From NCBI GenBank assembly GCA_036867785.1, contig CP145420.1, positions 558,001 through 622,000 on the forward strand: 64,000 nucleotides of DNA, written 5' to 3'. Every line of letters starts with the position of its first letter. The first letter of the stretch is position 1. The notes under the pieces are model-generated. The model worked only from the letters and a program-made list of their open reading frames with translations, did not search any database and was not told the DNA's origin. Origin of the DNA: Plasmodiophora brassicae. Lineage: Eukaryota; Endomyxa: Phytomyxea; Phytomyxea; Plasmodiophorida. Made by a program: the position numbers and the translations under genes. This document shows positions 21,627 to 30,897 of this stretch, in pieces.

Positions 21627-22622
21627 TTACAGGACCATTGGTTGGTCGTCCTGGTCAGCAGCAGGGCGTTCCATGGCAGCGGTTGCCCGGAGCGACTCAC
21701 TGCTATCGAGGACCGCGGCAATGGCTTGACGCAGGGCATCTGCTGTAGGAGCATCCGGGTGCGTTCGCACGAAGGATACGCCCTTTTCGCAGGATGCCAT
21801 CAGGCGCGGGTCGAGCGGGATGGAGCCGAGGAACGGGACCTGCATCTCCTTGCACATGCCGCGAGCGCCACCGGTCTCTCCAGAGAAGACCGCTGTCTCA
21901 TGCCGACAGCAAGGGCAGACAAACCCGCTCATGTTTTCGACGACGCCGATAATGTTGATGCCCGCCTTCCTGCAGAACGAGATCTCCTTGCGCACGTCCA
22001 GCAACGCCATCTCCTGCGGCGTCGTCACGATGATGGCGCCATCGGGGGCGCTCTCCTTCAGGTACTGTGTCACCGACAGGTGCTCGTCGGATGTGCCAGG
22101 TGGAGCGTCGACGACGAGGAAGTCGAGCGTGCCCCAATCGACGTCGGCCAGGAACTGCTTGATCAAGGCCGTTTTTCGTGGGCCTCGCCACACGACCGCA
22201 TCGGTCTTCGATTGAAGCATGAAGCCGACAGACATGACAGCGATATTGTCTGACGCGTAGACAGGGCTCCACCCAGCGCTCGATCGATGCACTTCATCAT
22301 CACTGACGCCGAACATGAGCGGGACGGACGGCCCGCAGATATCCACATCGAGAACGCCGACCTGGAACCGCTCCGACAGGGTCCAGGCCAGCTGGGCCGC
22401 GAACGTCGACTTGCCGACACCGCCTTTGCCAGACAGAACCAGGATCTTATGCCGGATATCACGCATCCGCTCAGCGACCTGCGCTAGCGCCGGATCCACA
22501 GCACGTCCGGCACCGGACGTGCATGCTGCCTGGTTCGGGCATCCGGCACACGACGCTGCCTTGCCGGCCTGCTCCGAAGACGGCCCCACACAGACATCGT
22601 TCACAGACGCGTCGTCACCCAT
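21627..22622 (-). CDS. NBP35: Nbp35/NUBP1-type cytosolic Fe-S cluster assembly scaffold ATPase
   Basis: 331 residues. Nbp35 forms the scaffold of the cytosolic iron-sulfur assembly machinery with Cfd1. The N-terminal ferredoxin-like motif has the family spacing C-x13-C-x2-C-x5-C (DVC...[11 protein letters not shown]), which separates Nbp35 from Cfd1. The P-loop deviant Walker A is [20 protein letters not shown], followed by the Mrp motif [28 protein letters not shown], and the bridging CPCC within [12 protein letters not shown]. Start set at Met 22622 (MGDDASVND), which gives the usual N-terminal length; the frame stays open about 97 codons further but with non-conserved sequence. It is divergent from the Rpf2 gene. 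Confidence 0.93.
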   Translation of the reverse strand: MGDDASVNDVCVGPSSEQAGKAASCAGCPNQAACTSGAGRAVDPALAQVAERMRDIRHKILVLSGKGGVGKSTFAAQLAWTLSERFQVGVLDVDICGPSVPLMFGVSDDEVHRSSAGWSPVYASDNIAVMSVGFMLQSKTDAVVWRGPRKTALIKQFLADVDWGTLDFLVVDAPPGTSDEHLSVTQYLKESAPDGAIIVTTPQEMALLDVRKEISFCRKAGINIIGVVENMSGFVCPCCRHETAVFSGETGGARGMCKEMQVPFLGSIPLDPRLMASCEKGVSFVRTHPDAPTADALRQAIAAVLDSSESLRATAAMERPAADQDDQPMVL

Positions 22623-22806
22623 TGGCTCACCTTGAAACTGCGCGACTGCAGCCGTGCGCGTTGCAGGCTGCGATGTGGTAAGTGCGGCCGGGCGGCACAG
22701 TAGCAGCGGAGTCCGCCACGGCGTCCGTGACAGCAGCAGGAATCTACAATGGAGAGAATCGGGTATGCATGTGCAATGCTGAGTGCAGTGACGGGCGATG
22801 GCTGAC

Positions 22807-23852
22807 GTTGTGGAAGGAAACCGCGCAACCAGCGCACGAAGCGTGTGCTGAAGGCGCGCGAGGCGAAGCTGTTGGAGAATGGCAAATGCGCAATGATCAT
22901 TAAGGGGCTGCACACGAGCCAGACGATTTGCCAGGTGCTGACCGACGTTGCTGCGCTGAAGAAACCTCTAATGAAGAAGCTGAACAAGAAGAATGAAACG
23001 AGGCCGTTTGAAGATCAGACGTCCGTTGAGTTCCTGTCGAATGTCAACGACGCGTCTTTGTTCGCGTTCGGGTCGCACTCCAAGAAGCGCCCACATAACC
23101 TGATTCTGGGCAGGAGCTTCGACCACCAAGTTCTTGATATGTTCGAGCTTGGGCTGGACGACAAGACCATGAAACCAATTGATGCATTCAACGCTGCTCG
23201 GCAAGCGGTCTGCCATTTGGGATCGAAGCCGATGTTCTTCTTCGCGGGCGATGAGTTCGAGACCAATCCAGACCTGGCCTTGTTCCGAAACTTCGTGATT
23301 GATTTCTTCCAAGGCGAACCTATTGAGAAGGTCAATCTGGCCGGCCTCGACCGAGTCATCGTATGCGCCGCTTCGGATTCCAAGACGGTCCTGTTCCGGC
23401 ACTACGCGGTGGCCTTGAAGAAGTCGGGGACAAAGATCCCGAAGGTGAAGCTGGAGGAGCTTGGCCCGCGCTTGGACCTTACGGTTCGTCGCACGATGCG
23501 CGCTGCTGAATCGGTCATTAACGCAGCCAACAAGCGGCCCAAGATCGCAAAGTCGAACACTCAGCGCGGTAACGTTGAGAAGGGCCCTCTGGGCCAGACT
23601 CTTGGCCGCGTGCACGTCCAAAGGCAAGATCTGGATGAACTTGCGACGCGCAAGATGAAGGGCCTGAAGAAAACGAAGCCGGCTGAGGCGGCGGACGACA
23701 ATGGCCGCGACGGGGAATACGATGATGAACACGACGAAGAGGACACGAGCGATGCCGACATGGATGAAGGGCAACGGTCCAGTGAAGATGACGTAGACGA
23801 ACAAGGTTCCAGCGTCGACGATGAAGGATCCGGCAGCGAAGAAGAAGCGTAA
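22807..23852 (+). CDS. RPF2: Ribosome production factor 2 (Brix domain)
   Basis: Rpf2 with Rrs1 recruits 5S RNP to the pre-60S particle in the nucleolus. The N-terminal signature [20 protein letters not shown] is followed by the Brix domain: [57 protein letters not shown], then the sigma-70-like end of the domain, [15 protein letters not shown]. The tail is basic then acidic, ending near residue 340. The start is not resolved: the conserved frame opens after a stop at 22803-22805, and no ATG lies between that stop and the conserved N-terminus, so a short first exon upstream (for example the ATG at 22749 or 22798) must be spliced on. The coordinate given is the open part of the conserved frame. 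Confidence 0.88.
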
Positions 23853-23974
23853 ACAATGTTTTACTATGAAGCTATGTACGTACGATATATCTGAGCAATT
23901 GGAGGTTACGTCTGTGGAACACTTAGGTATGTATATTGCTCGACTGACGTGATCGAGCGCGAGGAAGCAGTAGA

Positions 23975-24691
23975 TTAGATATCGAACAGAACGGATCGGA
24001 TGACGGGCTTCAGGTCATCGAAACACAACGACAGGCGCGAGTTCAGCGTATTGGACAGGAGAATCTTGTTGTTCTGGGCGAGAAGCTCGACACCGCCGGC
24101 GATACCGACAAGACCGTTGGTGTCCAGCTCGAGCGTCACATTATGGGGTTTGCCGACGTCTCGCTTCACGATGTCGCTGTAGAACGATGTTGCTTTGGGC
24201 AGGCATTTCTTGACGATCGCTGCGTCTTCGTTCCGGCATCGGATGACGACGTGATCTTCTCGTAGCCGTACCAGGCCTTGCACGATCAGCGCGATGAGCA
24301 GCTTTTCATAAGCCGGGTCGTTTGGCACAGCAACAAGCCGCTCCAGCGCCGCCGATCGGATCTTCTCTGTGGTCGCCTGTTGGTGTTGCAGGCGTTCTTG
24401 TCGCGATTGCTGAACGGAACCAGAACGAGCACTGTATGACGGAAGTTAAACGGTAGGAACGTAGACGACTTGGTACGACAGCGATTACATTTTCTGGTTT
24501 GCGATCTTCTCTTTACGAAGCTGCACGAACTCATTGGCGATCTGCTGTTTGGCGGCCTCGATCAGGCTGAGCTTGGCGATGTTGAACTCCTGATCCGTCT
24601 TGACCCTGATCTCCTCCGCCTTCTCGCGCGCCTCCTGTTTGATGAACTCGACCATCTGCGAGATTTGCCTGGCCGCCTCGGTCGGATTCAT
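23975..24691 (-). CDS. VMA4: V-type proton ATPase subunit E
   Basis: Two exons joined across an intron at 24432-24488 (57 nt) give 219 residues; the family norm is about 226. Subunit E forms the peripheral stalk with G, holding the V1 head against rotation. The N-terminal half is the expected long helix (MNPTEAARQISQMVEFIKQE, AREKAEEIRVKTDQEFNIAK, then LRKEKIANQK). The C-terminal globular part has YEKLLIALIVQGLVRL, VVIRCRNED, GLVGIAGGVELLAQNNKILL and NTLNSRLSLCFDDLKPVIRS, matching the order in eukaryotic E subunits. Start at Met 24691, where the family begins. Confidence 0.92.
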
Positions 24692-24922
24692 CGTCGGTAA
24701 ACCCCTCCCGGGCAACAAATCGACCCGCTTCTGCCGACGTCGCCGGATGAGCCGATGGCCGACACGCTCCCCCAAAAAGAGAGACCACGTCACGTCGCTG
24801 CAACAAAAATGAAGGTCGCCTTGATTGATTCCCATCCGGATTGTCACTGGTCTGACGCGGGTACCCGTACCTGTGTATGCTACCTGCCGGCCCGGGCGCA
24901 ATGTTCCTTGATTGGCCACCGC

Positions 24923-25078
24923 TTACCAACGACCTTGTGCGAGCCGTCTGTCCATACGGTAAGTTCCCTCCAGCAGATCCCGTGGCCGGCGTGGCGTAAT
25001 TCCCGGTGGGCGCAAGTTACCCTCGCTCGCTGGCTCCATGCTCCAATGAAGGAGGCCATTCGCGAGAGTGCGGAACAT
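24923..25078 (-). CDS. Possible small protein or exon, unrecognised
   Basis: A 51-residue frame from Met 25078 (MFRTLANGLLHWSMEPASEG, then NLRPPGITPRRPRDLLEGTY) reads like a small mitochondrial or basic protein. It may be one exon of a larger gene. It lies divergent from nothing obvious and upstream of the V-ATPase gene. No homology is recognised. Confidence 0.2.
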   Translation of the reverse strand: MFRTLANGLLHWSMEPASEGNLRPPGITPRRPRDLLEGTYRMDRRLAQGRW

Positions 25079-25483
25079 GCTGTCGGCGCCTTCCGCGATG
25101 ATGACTTCCGTCAACTGGGAAGTGGGCCATGTTAAGCTCGTGCGCGCTAATAATTAACTGGGAGCTTACTTACTGGCTAATGACAGTGTAAACCAACGAC
25201 CATTGACTTGCGAGGATCGGTCAACATTGTTTACAGCGTTCTTGCATCCGAGAACGCCTACAACGAGGGTATGCCAGACCCACCACAGGTCTTCAACCGG
25301 AATCGCTTGGATAACACGCTACCCTTGCCCTAGCCAGGCCACTGGATATTCGCTCCAAATCGACTGGACAATCCAAAGACCCGTTCACCATCACGACGAG
25401 TTTGCCGTCGCGGCAAGTACGGTACCTACGGTAAGTGCAATGCGCGCGGGCGCACGGACCGCCGTGGCAGGCTATATTTAGCC

Positions 25484-26275
25484 ATGCCTAAATCAAGCAG
25501 CGCAACTGCGGCGGTGCTGACTGCTGTGCGGCGACCGACAGTCGGCCTGACCGGATCGGGATCGATGATCATGAAGGGGTACGTTGGCTTCGTGGCCGTC
25601 CTTGTCGCAATGTGTGTCGGTACCGTTGTGTGCGAGAACTTTGTTCAGCGGTTCGTTCGGAAGTCGCCTGAGAAACTCCCGGCGGCGCTTGTCGGCGGCG
25701 AGGAGAAACAGACGCAGTTGGTCGCCAGGAACATGATCCTGGACCGTGTGGAGAAGTACGCCGCGACGAACGCCTTGCACAAGGAAACTAAGGAGGACAT
25801 CCAAGCCAACCGCGACATTCGTGCGGCCTTGAACATGGCCCGCAAGGTGGTCGCCTACGGAATCGTGTATGCCGAGTCGCGAGCTGGCATCCTGAAGGAA
25901 ATGAACGTCGACAACATCAAGAAGAAGATTCAAGACTTCCGCACTGAACTGAAGGCGCTTGATTTGCTCGACACCTTCGTCGACGCCTGCGAACACGACG
26001 ACTCTGTGAAGGCGGGGACCCCCGTCTACCGTCTGCTCGTTCGGTACGGCGAGGCGTACCACGCCGCCAAGCAGACCCTGGAGGAGCGCCTGACGGAATG
26101 TGACGAGTACAATTTCAGGGCGCAACTGAAATGGGGGCTCATCATCGGTGGCATCGTCCTGGTCGCCATTGCGCTGTTCGTCGTGTCCGCATGCGCCTGC
26201 CAACGCGCCCTTCGCAGGAAAAGGGTCGCCCGCGAGCATGACCTGCTGTCTGGTCTGACGCCTTATCAAGTCTGA
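25484..26275 (+). CDS. Unknown membrane protein with N- and C-terminal hydrophobic helices
   Basis: A 263-residue single-exon frame. A hydrophobic stretch at about residues 28-45 (MIMKGYVGFVAVLVAMCVGT) is either a signal peptide, with a start at the second or third Met near 25565-25571, or a first membrane helix. The middle, about residues 60-215, is a helical, charged domain (MILDRVEKYAATNALHKETK; ILKEMNVDNIKKKIQDFRTE). A C-terminal membrane helix (WGLIIGGIVLVAIALFVVSA) is followed by Cys-x-Cys and a basic cytosolic tail (CACQRALRRKRV), typical of a type I or two-pass protein. I do not recognise the family. Confidence 0.7.
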   Translation: MPKSSSATAAVLTAVRRPTVGLTGSGSMIMKGYVGFVAVLVAMCVGTVVCENFVQRFVRKSPEKLPAALVGGEEKQTQLVARNMILDRVEKYAATNALHKETKEDIQANRDIRAALNMARKVVAYGIVYAESRAGILKEMNVDNIKKKIQDFRTELKALDLLDTFVDACEHDDSVKAGTPVYRLLVRYGEAYHAAKQTLEERLTECDEYNFRAQLKWGLIIGGIVLVAIALFVVSACACQRALRRKRVAREHDLLSGLTPYQV

Positions 26276-26462
26276 CTTCGTCTTAGTAAAACCAGCAACG
26301 GGGAAACGCAGCTCTGCTTTTGCAGGCGCCAGGGCACAGGGTGGGGAGCCCTTCTGTGCAGATGGCATCGGTTCTGAGTCGTGCAGTCCCAGTGTCGAGC
26401 ATCGGGAGGCTAGGTCGAGCTCCCCGAGGGCTGGCAGGCGCCGTGTTGACCGGCATCGTGCA

Positions 26463-27104
26463 ATGGAGAACCTGAAAGACAAACTCGGAGGGCAGTTCGA
26501 CTCGAAGAGCCTGGTGAGTGCCGCCCTTACATGTCAGTGATCCATGGCGCTGGCCGGCGCAGGCGCCGCTGATTGACGCGACAGACCTGCACACAATCCT
26601 GGGCCTTGCTGTGAACTCCTACTTGCTGTATGCCTGGCATCAGTACGGCGGGGCGCGCTGCTCGACAATGCTGGCGACCTGGCTGTTTGTCATGGCCGCA
26701 TCAGGCCTGGCTATGACGGTCCTGGCGTTTGGGCTTGTCTTATACAAGAAGCGGCGTCTTCGCTGGTACAAGCAATTGCTAATCGCCGGCGAACGCGAAC
26801 CTCCCGTATCCATCATCTTCACTCTTCTGTAACCTTTGAGAGCCGCGCCGAAATCTGTCGCGCTAATCGAATGACCAGGGAGAATCTGGCCATGAACGTG
26901 CTGTTCTTCGGGTCGTTCTTTATTCTGGCCTGGCTCGTCTTCGGCAACTTGCTGGTCTATAGAACAGCCCCAGACCAGTGCCCTGTGGAGATTATCCAGG
27001 TGTCGAAATACTACGTCACTGCGTACTACTTCACGATCGCGCTGGCCGTCCTGAACGCTGTTCGTCGACACGTCGCAGCGAACGGCTTGCCATGCTTTTA
27101 CTGA
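26463..27104 (+). CDS. Unknown multi-pass membrane protein, three exons
   Basis: Introns at 26514-26562 (49 nt, GTGAGT donor) and 26806-26840 (35 nt) join three exons in frame to 185 residues, starting MENLKDKLGGQFDSKSL. Four hydrophobic helices are visible: DLHTILGLAVNSYLLYAW, MLATWLFVMAASGLAMTVLA, NVLFFGSFFILAWLVFGNLL and VTAYYFTIALAVLNAV. A basic loop (YKKRRLRWYK) lies between the second and third, and a Cys (DQCPVEI) in the last outer loop. Architecture only; no family recognised. It follows the 25484 membrane gene in the same orientation by about 190 bp. Confidence 0.6.
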
Positions 27105-27207
27105 TACAATTATATACCTATTCACAGCAGAGGGCGATGTGCTTGCTGTATGCGAATTCGGGGACCTGTGAGGTTCTGCGGTAGGAAGAGGTACAGACGT
27201 GATGCGA

Positions 27208-27824
27208 TCAGCCTCGCCACCATTTGCTCATGCGAGTCATGATGCGATTGCTTTGATCCAGGTCTCGGTTGACAGCGCTGAGGTTGTTCTGCGCCTTGAC
27301 TATGACTTCCCGCTGGGCCTGCAGGTTCTTCAATGTCTCCGCCCCGACCTGCTCGGTCTCTTCCAGCTGGCGCCTGGCGTCATCCACCATCTGTCGCTGA
27401 CGATTTGCACTGGCCTCGAGCACCTAGACGGCAGCCCCGATGAGAATCAAAATCGAAGGGCATGTTGTTGGAGCACGCACATCGCTGGGATCAGAGGAGG
27501 TCGTGCCTTGCCTGGTGGAGCCACCGCCGCCACCGCCCCGAGATGGGCCAACCAGGCTGGCGTGCTTGACGTCCTGCAGACGCTTCTCGACTGTCGATAT
27601 GCGCGTCTGCCATTCGGCGCGCTCGGCACCGGCCAGCGCCCGCATCTCGGCCTTCATCAATCGCACGATGCGCTGCGCCTCGTCGATGCTCGACTCTGCA
27701 ACGGCATCGTCAGAGGGCGGCCAGATTCCGATCCGCACTTCGTATTACGGCCGTCGGCGGCCTGCACGTGGTCGAGGCAGGCGACCAGTTCGGCCTCATG
27801 GCTCGTCAATACGTCCGCCGACAT
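27208..27824 (-). CDS. Qb-SNARE-like protein (Vti1/NPSN type) without membrane anchor
   Basis: Three exons joined across introns 27696-27748 (53 nt) and 27424-27480 (57 nt) give 168 residues. The N-terminal helices resemble the three-helix Habc region of Vti1/NPSN proteins (SIDEAQRIVRLMKAEMRALA; EWQTRISTVEKRLQDVKHA). The C-terminal part has the SNARE heptads (LEETEQVGAETLKNLQAQRE then LSAVNRDLDQSNRIMTRMSK). Qb-SNAREs act in Golgi and endosomal fusion. Family members normally end in a transmembrane helix right after the RMS/RMxRR stretch; here a TGA follows WWRG at once, and no further exon is visible. The start at 27824 gives MSADVLTSHEAELVACLDHV. Confidence 0.65.
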
Positions 27825-28920
27825 TGTCGCAACGTCGGCGCACTAACCACTCGATCGATGACCACCTGGGTACCGGGTACCACCACTGCAATACTACCCG
27901 ATTCGCTACCAATGTAGTCTTCGTGCCGACTACTAGACAATATTTATTCCACAACGGCATACAGCAACAACTGCTTGTGTGTCAGCAACCGGCGGAGGAC
28001 ATCGTTCACGAATGCAGGGTCGCTTCATCACTTCTTAGAGGTATGTTTAGTCGTCACCGATCGTCTCAGTGGATTGACAGATATGTGATATAATCATTAG
28101 CGACCACGACTCGTGAACGATATCCCCAGCAGGTCGCTGGAATATTCCCCAATTGTTTGCTCTCAGGTCTCATCATTCATCGTCAATACCCGAATGGGAT
28201 CAGAAACTCTAGTCTGAAATTTGATGAAATCATCAACGAGCGCTCTGTACCACGAACGACTACATGGTAGACCGTCTGTAACGACGGACTACCGTGTAGT
28301 CGTTGCTCTCAGACAGCCAAGGGAAACTTGCAGTCATCACATTCCATTCAGTGGTAGAAGAATAGAAAGGTGTTTGTCCTCATCGAGCCTGCCTTGGCCA
28401 TCAAGGTCGTTGGCCACGAACCACTGACCTTGATTCCAAGCAGCGTAATGCGTTGTGACTTGTGAGCTCGGTGCCAGGGTCGCCGTGGCGGACAGCGTGG
28501 CAGACTGCGTGGCGGACTCCGCCCGCAGGGGCGACATTAGGGCGATCCCCCATATCTCAATCAAAGGTTCGCTTGCGCGCGCGGCGCGCCGTATCCGAAC
28601 GCGAGTGGCGCGCGAGCCGGGAGTGTCATGTCAGCGCGTGGAGCTGATCTATGTGGACTCCCGTTTTCGAAGCTCAATTCGGCACTGGTGCAGATTTGCG
28701 CCATTCAGGTTTCCCATGGCGGTCGGATGAACGCAGCAGACCGTGGAACTGCCATGCCGCACCTGCAATGCCGCATCTATGTCAATACAGACGTTCAGAC
28801 ACCGTTTCTAAATTTGGAGGTTGCACAGGCTGGAAGAGTGGGAAGCGACTTGCGTCTCCGGAGTGCGGCCTGCGCCACGGACCGCGAAGTAGATAATTAG
28901 GCATCCAGATCGGACAAACG
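27825..28920. other. Gene-poor stretch
   Basis: About 1.1 kb, more AT-rich than its surroundings, with no convincing frame on either strand. It contains the imperfect hairpin at 28260-28299 and a short GGCGGAC/GGCAGAC-rich tract near 28480-28515 (proline or alanine-like triplets on either strand). Confidence 0.5.
28260..28299. repeat. Imperfect 17-bp inverted repeat
   Basis: CTACATGGTAGACCGTC, a 6-nt loop, then GACGGACTACCGTGTAG; two mismatches in 17 pairs. Could form an RNA hairpin or be the remnant of a small element. There is no adjacent gene to assign it to. Confidence 0.5.
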
Positions 28921-29082
28921 ATGAAGGTCGCCTGCGTACTGACGAGCCTATGTCTCACGGTTGTAGTATCCATGGTGGTGCCCGGGCACGGCACGCCCGA
29001 TCCTGCTCAGAAGCAGCGTGATCGCCGCGAATTCGACGAGGTTGCGCCGTGCGTCGTTTGTGCCAAAGAGAAACCACACTGA
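28921..29082 (+). CDS. Short signal-peptide frame, possible first exon of the kinase gene
   Basis: A 53-residue frame begins MKVACVLTSLCLTVVVSMVV, a textbook signal peptide, then a charged segment (DPAQKQRDRREFDE) and CVVCAKEK before a stop. It is in the same frame as, and 12 bp before, the kinase start. It may be a separate small secreted protein or an exon that splices into the kinase; no clear splice pair was found. Confidence 0.35.
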   Translation: MKVACVLTSLCLTVVVSMVVPGHGTPDPAQKQRDRREFDEVAPCVVCAKEKPH

Positions 29083-29094
29083 CAACGTGCATGC

Positions 29095-30117
29095 ATGGCG
29101 CAGATCTGGTCGCATCGTTTTCATCACTTTATCCCTCGCAGAGTACCGTTGTCGCATCACGAACTCATACCGGCAGAGAATCGAGCGTCGGTCATCCCAT
29201 GCGAAGATCTCAGCTGGTGCTACAACAACGACGACGAAATTTTGTGCATAGGGCGTGGAACATTTGGGGAAGTGCTCCAGGGACGATACGGCGAGTTCGA
29301 CGTAGCCGTCAAAGTATTTCCATCTGTCTCCTCTCGTGGCGAGCTCAACGGCTTCACGAACGAGCTAACGATGTTCATGACCTTGGCCCGCCTGCAAAAC
29401 GTGATCCCGTTCGTCGGATTCACCCTGCTACGAGACAGGAGACCCGCCATCGTCATGTCGCTCGCGTCCCGTGGCTGCTTGCGTCGAATGCTCAAGAAAC
29501 GATCCGTTCCATTGTCCACTCGGCTCGAATGGGCCGCCGATGCATGCGACGCGATCGCTGAGATGCACAGTAATGGATACGCACACGGTGACGTTAAGAC
29601 TGGCAACATATTAATCGGATACAATGGCGATGGACTGGACCCGCAAGGTTTCATTGCGGATCTAGGCGCGGCGTGCAAGGTCGAGGACAAATCGCGTTTC
29701 TGGAGGTCGCATATGACGGTAAAAGTTTCAGCAGGAACGGCGTATGCAACTATGTAATAACTGCTGTTGCTTCAGTGTACAGTGAACTATGCTGCCCCTG
29801 AGCAACTCGCCCTCACCGTTGGCAAATCCGACCCGTGGGATGAAGCATGCGACACGTGGAGTCTGGGCGCCGTAGCGATTAGCGCGATCCTACAAAAGGA
29901 ATGGACGCCGTTTCCCGGTAACCAACCCGACGCTCAAGCTTCGTACTACGAGCATGTCTGCGTGAAGAAGAACCGACCGACCCTTCCTCCTGGCAAGGTC
30001 AGCGACACGCTCGACATGGTCATCAACCAATGCCTGTCCTTCATCCCGAGCCAACGCCCACCGGCGAAACTGCTCTCCATTGCATTACGGAGGGAAGCCA
30101 CATTGCCGGGGCACTAG
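29095..30117 (+). CDS. Protein kinase-like protein (TKL-type look) with altered HRD and DFG motifs
   Basis: Two exons across an intron at 29719-29775 (57 nt) give 321 residues. Glycine loop IGRGTFGEVLQGRYG, VAVK lysine (FDVAVKVF), aC-helix Glu in NGFTNELTMF, catalytic loop HGDVKTGNILI, metal-binding segment ADLGAA, activation end CTVNYAAPEQ, DTWSLGAV. The Asp and Asn of the catalytic loop are kept, but HRD is HGD and DFG is DLG. The substitutions leave activity possible but open to question. The N-terminus before the kinase core is short; the hydrophobic frame at 28921 could supply a signal sequence. Not assignable to a named kinase. Confidence 0.75.
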
Positions 30118-30290
30118 GTTCTGGTTTTGAGCCTCTGCTGAATCTATAAAGTCGACGCTGTACACAGACCGAATGCGGCCGGGACGATTATGAACTATTA
30201 GGGCGGGTGCCATATCGCGCGGCGCCTGTTCGTGCGTACGGACTTCACGGTGTCCGTAGCCTCAATCGTATCGGATAAGGGGATCCAGCC

Positions 30291-30553
30291 ATGGTGAGGA
30301 CGACAGCCCGTCGCGCGTCACGGGACGACCGGTTGCTGAATCATGGTTGCAGGCTGACGTTGAGGAGGCGGCCAAGATGGCGCGTGTCGTGAAAGTCCTG
30401 GGCCGTACGGGTTCGCGAGGTGGCGTTACGCAGGTCCGCGTGGAATTCCTCGAGGGCAACCGCTCCATCGTCCGTAACGTCAAGGGTCCCGTTCGCCTCG
30501 GCGATATCCTGTGCCTGCTCGAATCCGAGCGTGAAGCGCGCCGCCTGCGTTGA
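30291..30553 (+). CDS. RPS28: 40S ribosomal protein eS28
   Basis: The start ATG (30291-30293) is followed at once by a 59-nt intron (30294-30352, GTGAGG...CAG); the second exon runs to 30553. The product is 67 residues, the family length. The core [20 protein letters not shown], the segment [12 protein letters not shown] and the invariant end [12 protein letters not shown] identify eS28. Without the intron there is no in-frame ATG before the conserved sequence except the internal Met before ARVVK, which is why this start was chosen. Confidence 0.95.
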
Positions 30554-30897
30554 TCGTCCATAACCAGCACGTCTCCCTAAATACAACTGCCGATCCATCC
30601 AGGCCTGGTGCAACGCCCGCCCGTACTGGCTCCGTCCCGCCGTTATAGATCTTTATTATCGTCATGCAGGAGCACGCGCCACCCTCCTCAGACCGCAACT
30701 CACACGTCGACCTCTGGGGCTGTCGTCGTGCGGTGTGTGTGGGTGGTGCTGCGCTCTGCAGGGATCGTTCGGGTGGCACCCCGTATCCGACCAGCCAGTC
30801 ACCGACTGCTCGAAGGACAGAGAGCGGGCGCGCGCGCGACCCCCGTCCCTCTTGGCACTGCACAGGTCTTCGAGATCTTCCAGACGGTAGCGCCTCG

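Noticed and set aside
22623-22913. N-terminal extension of Nbp35
   Set aside because: The frame is open but not conserved-looking; starting at 22622 gives the family length and the expected distance to the first Cys. An organellar presequence cannot be fully excluded.
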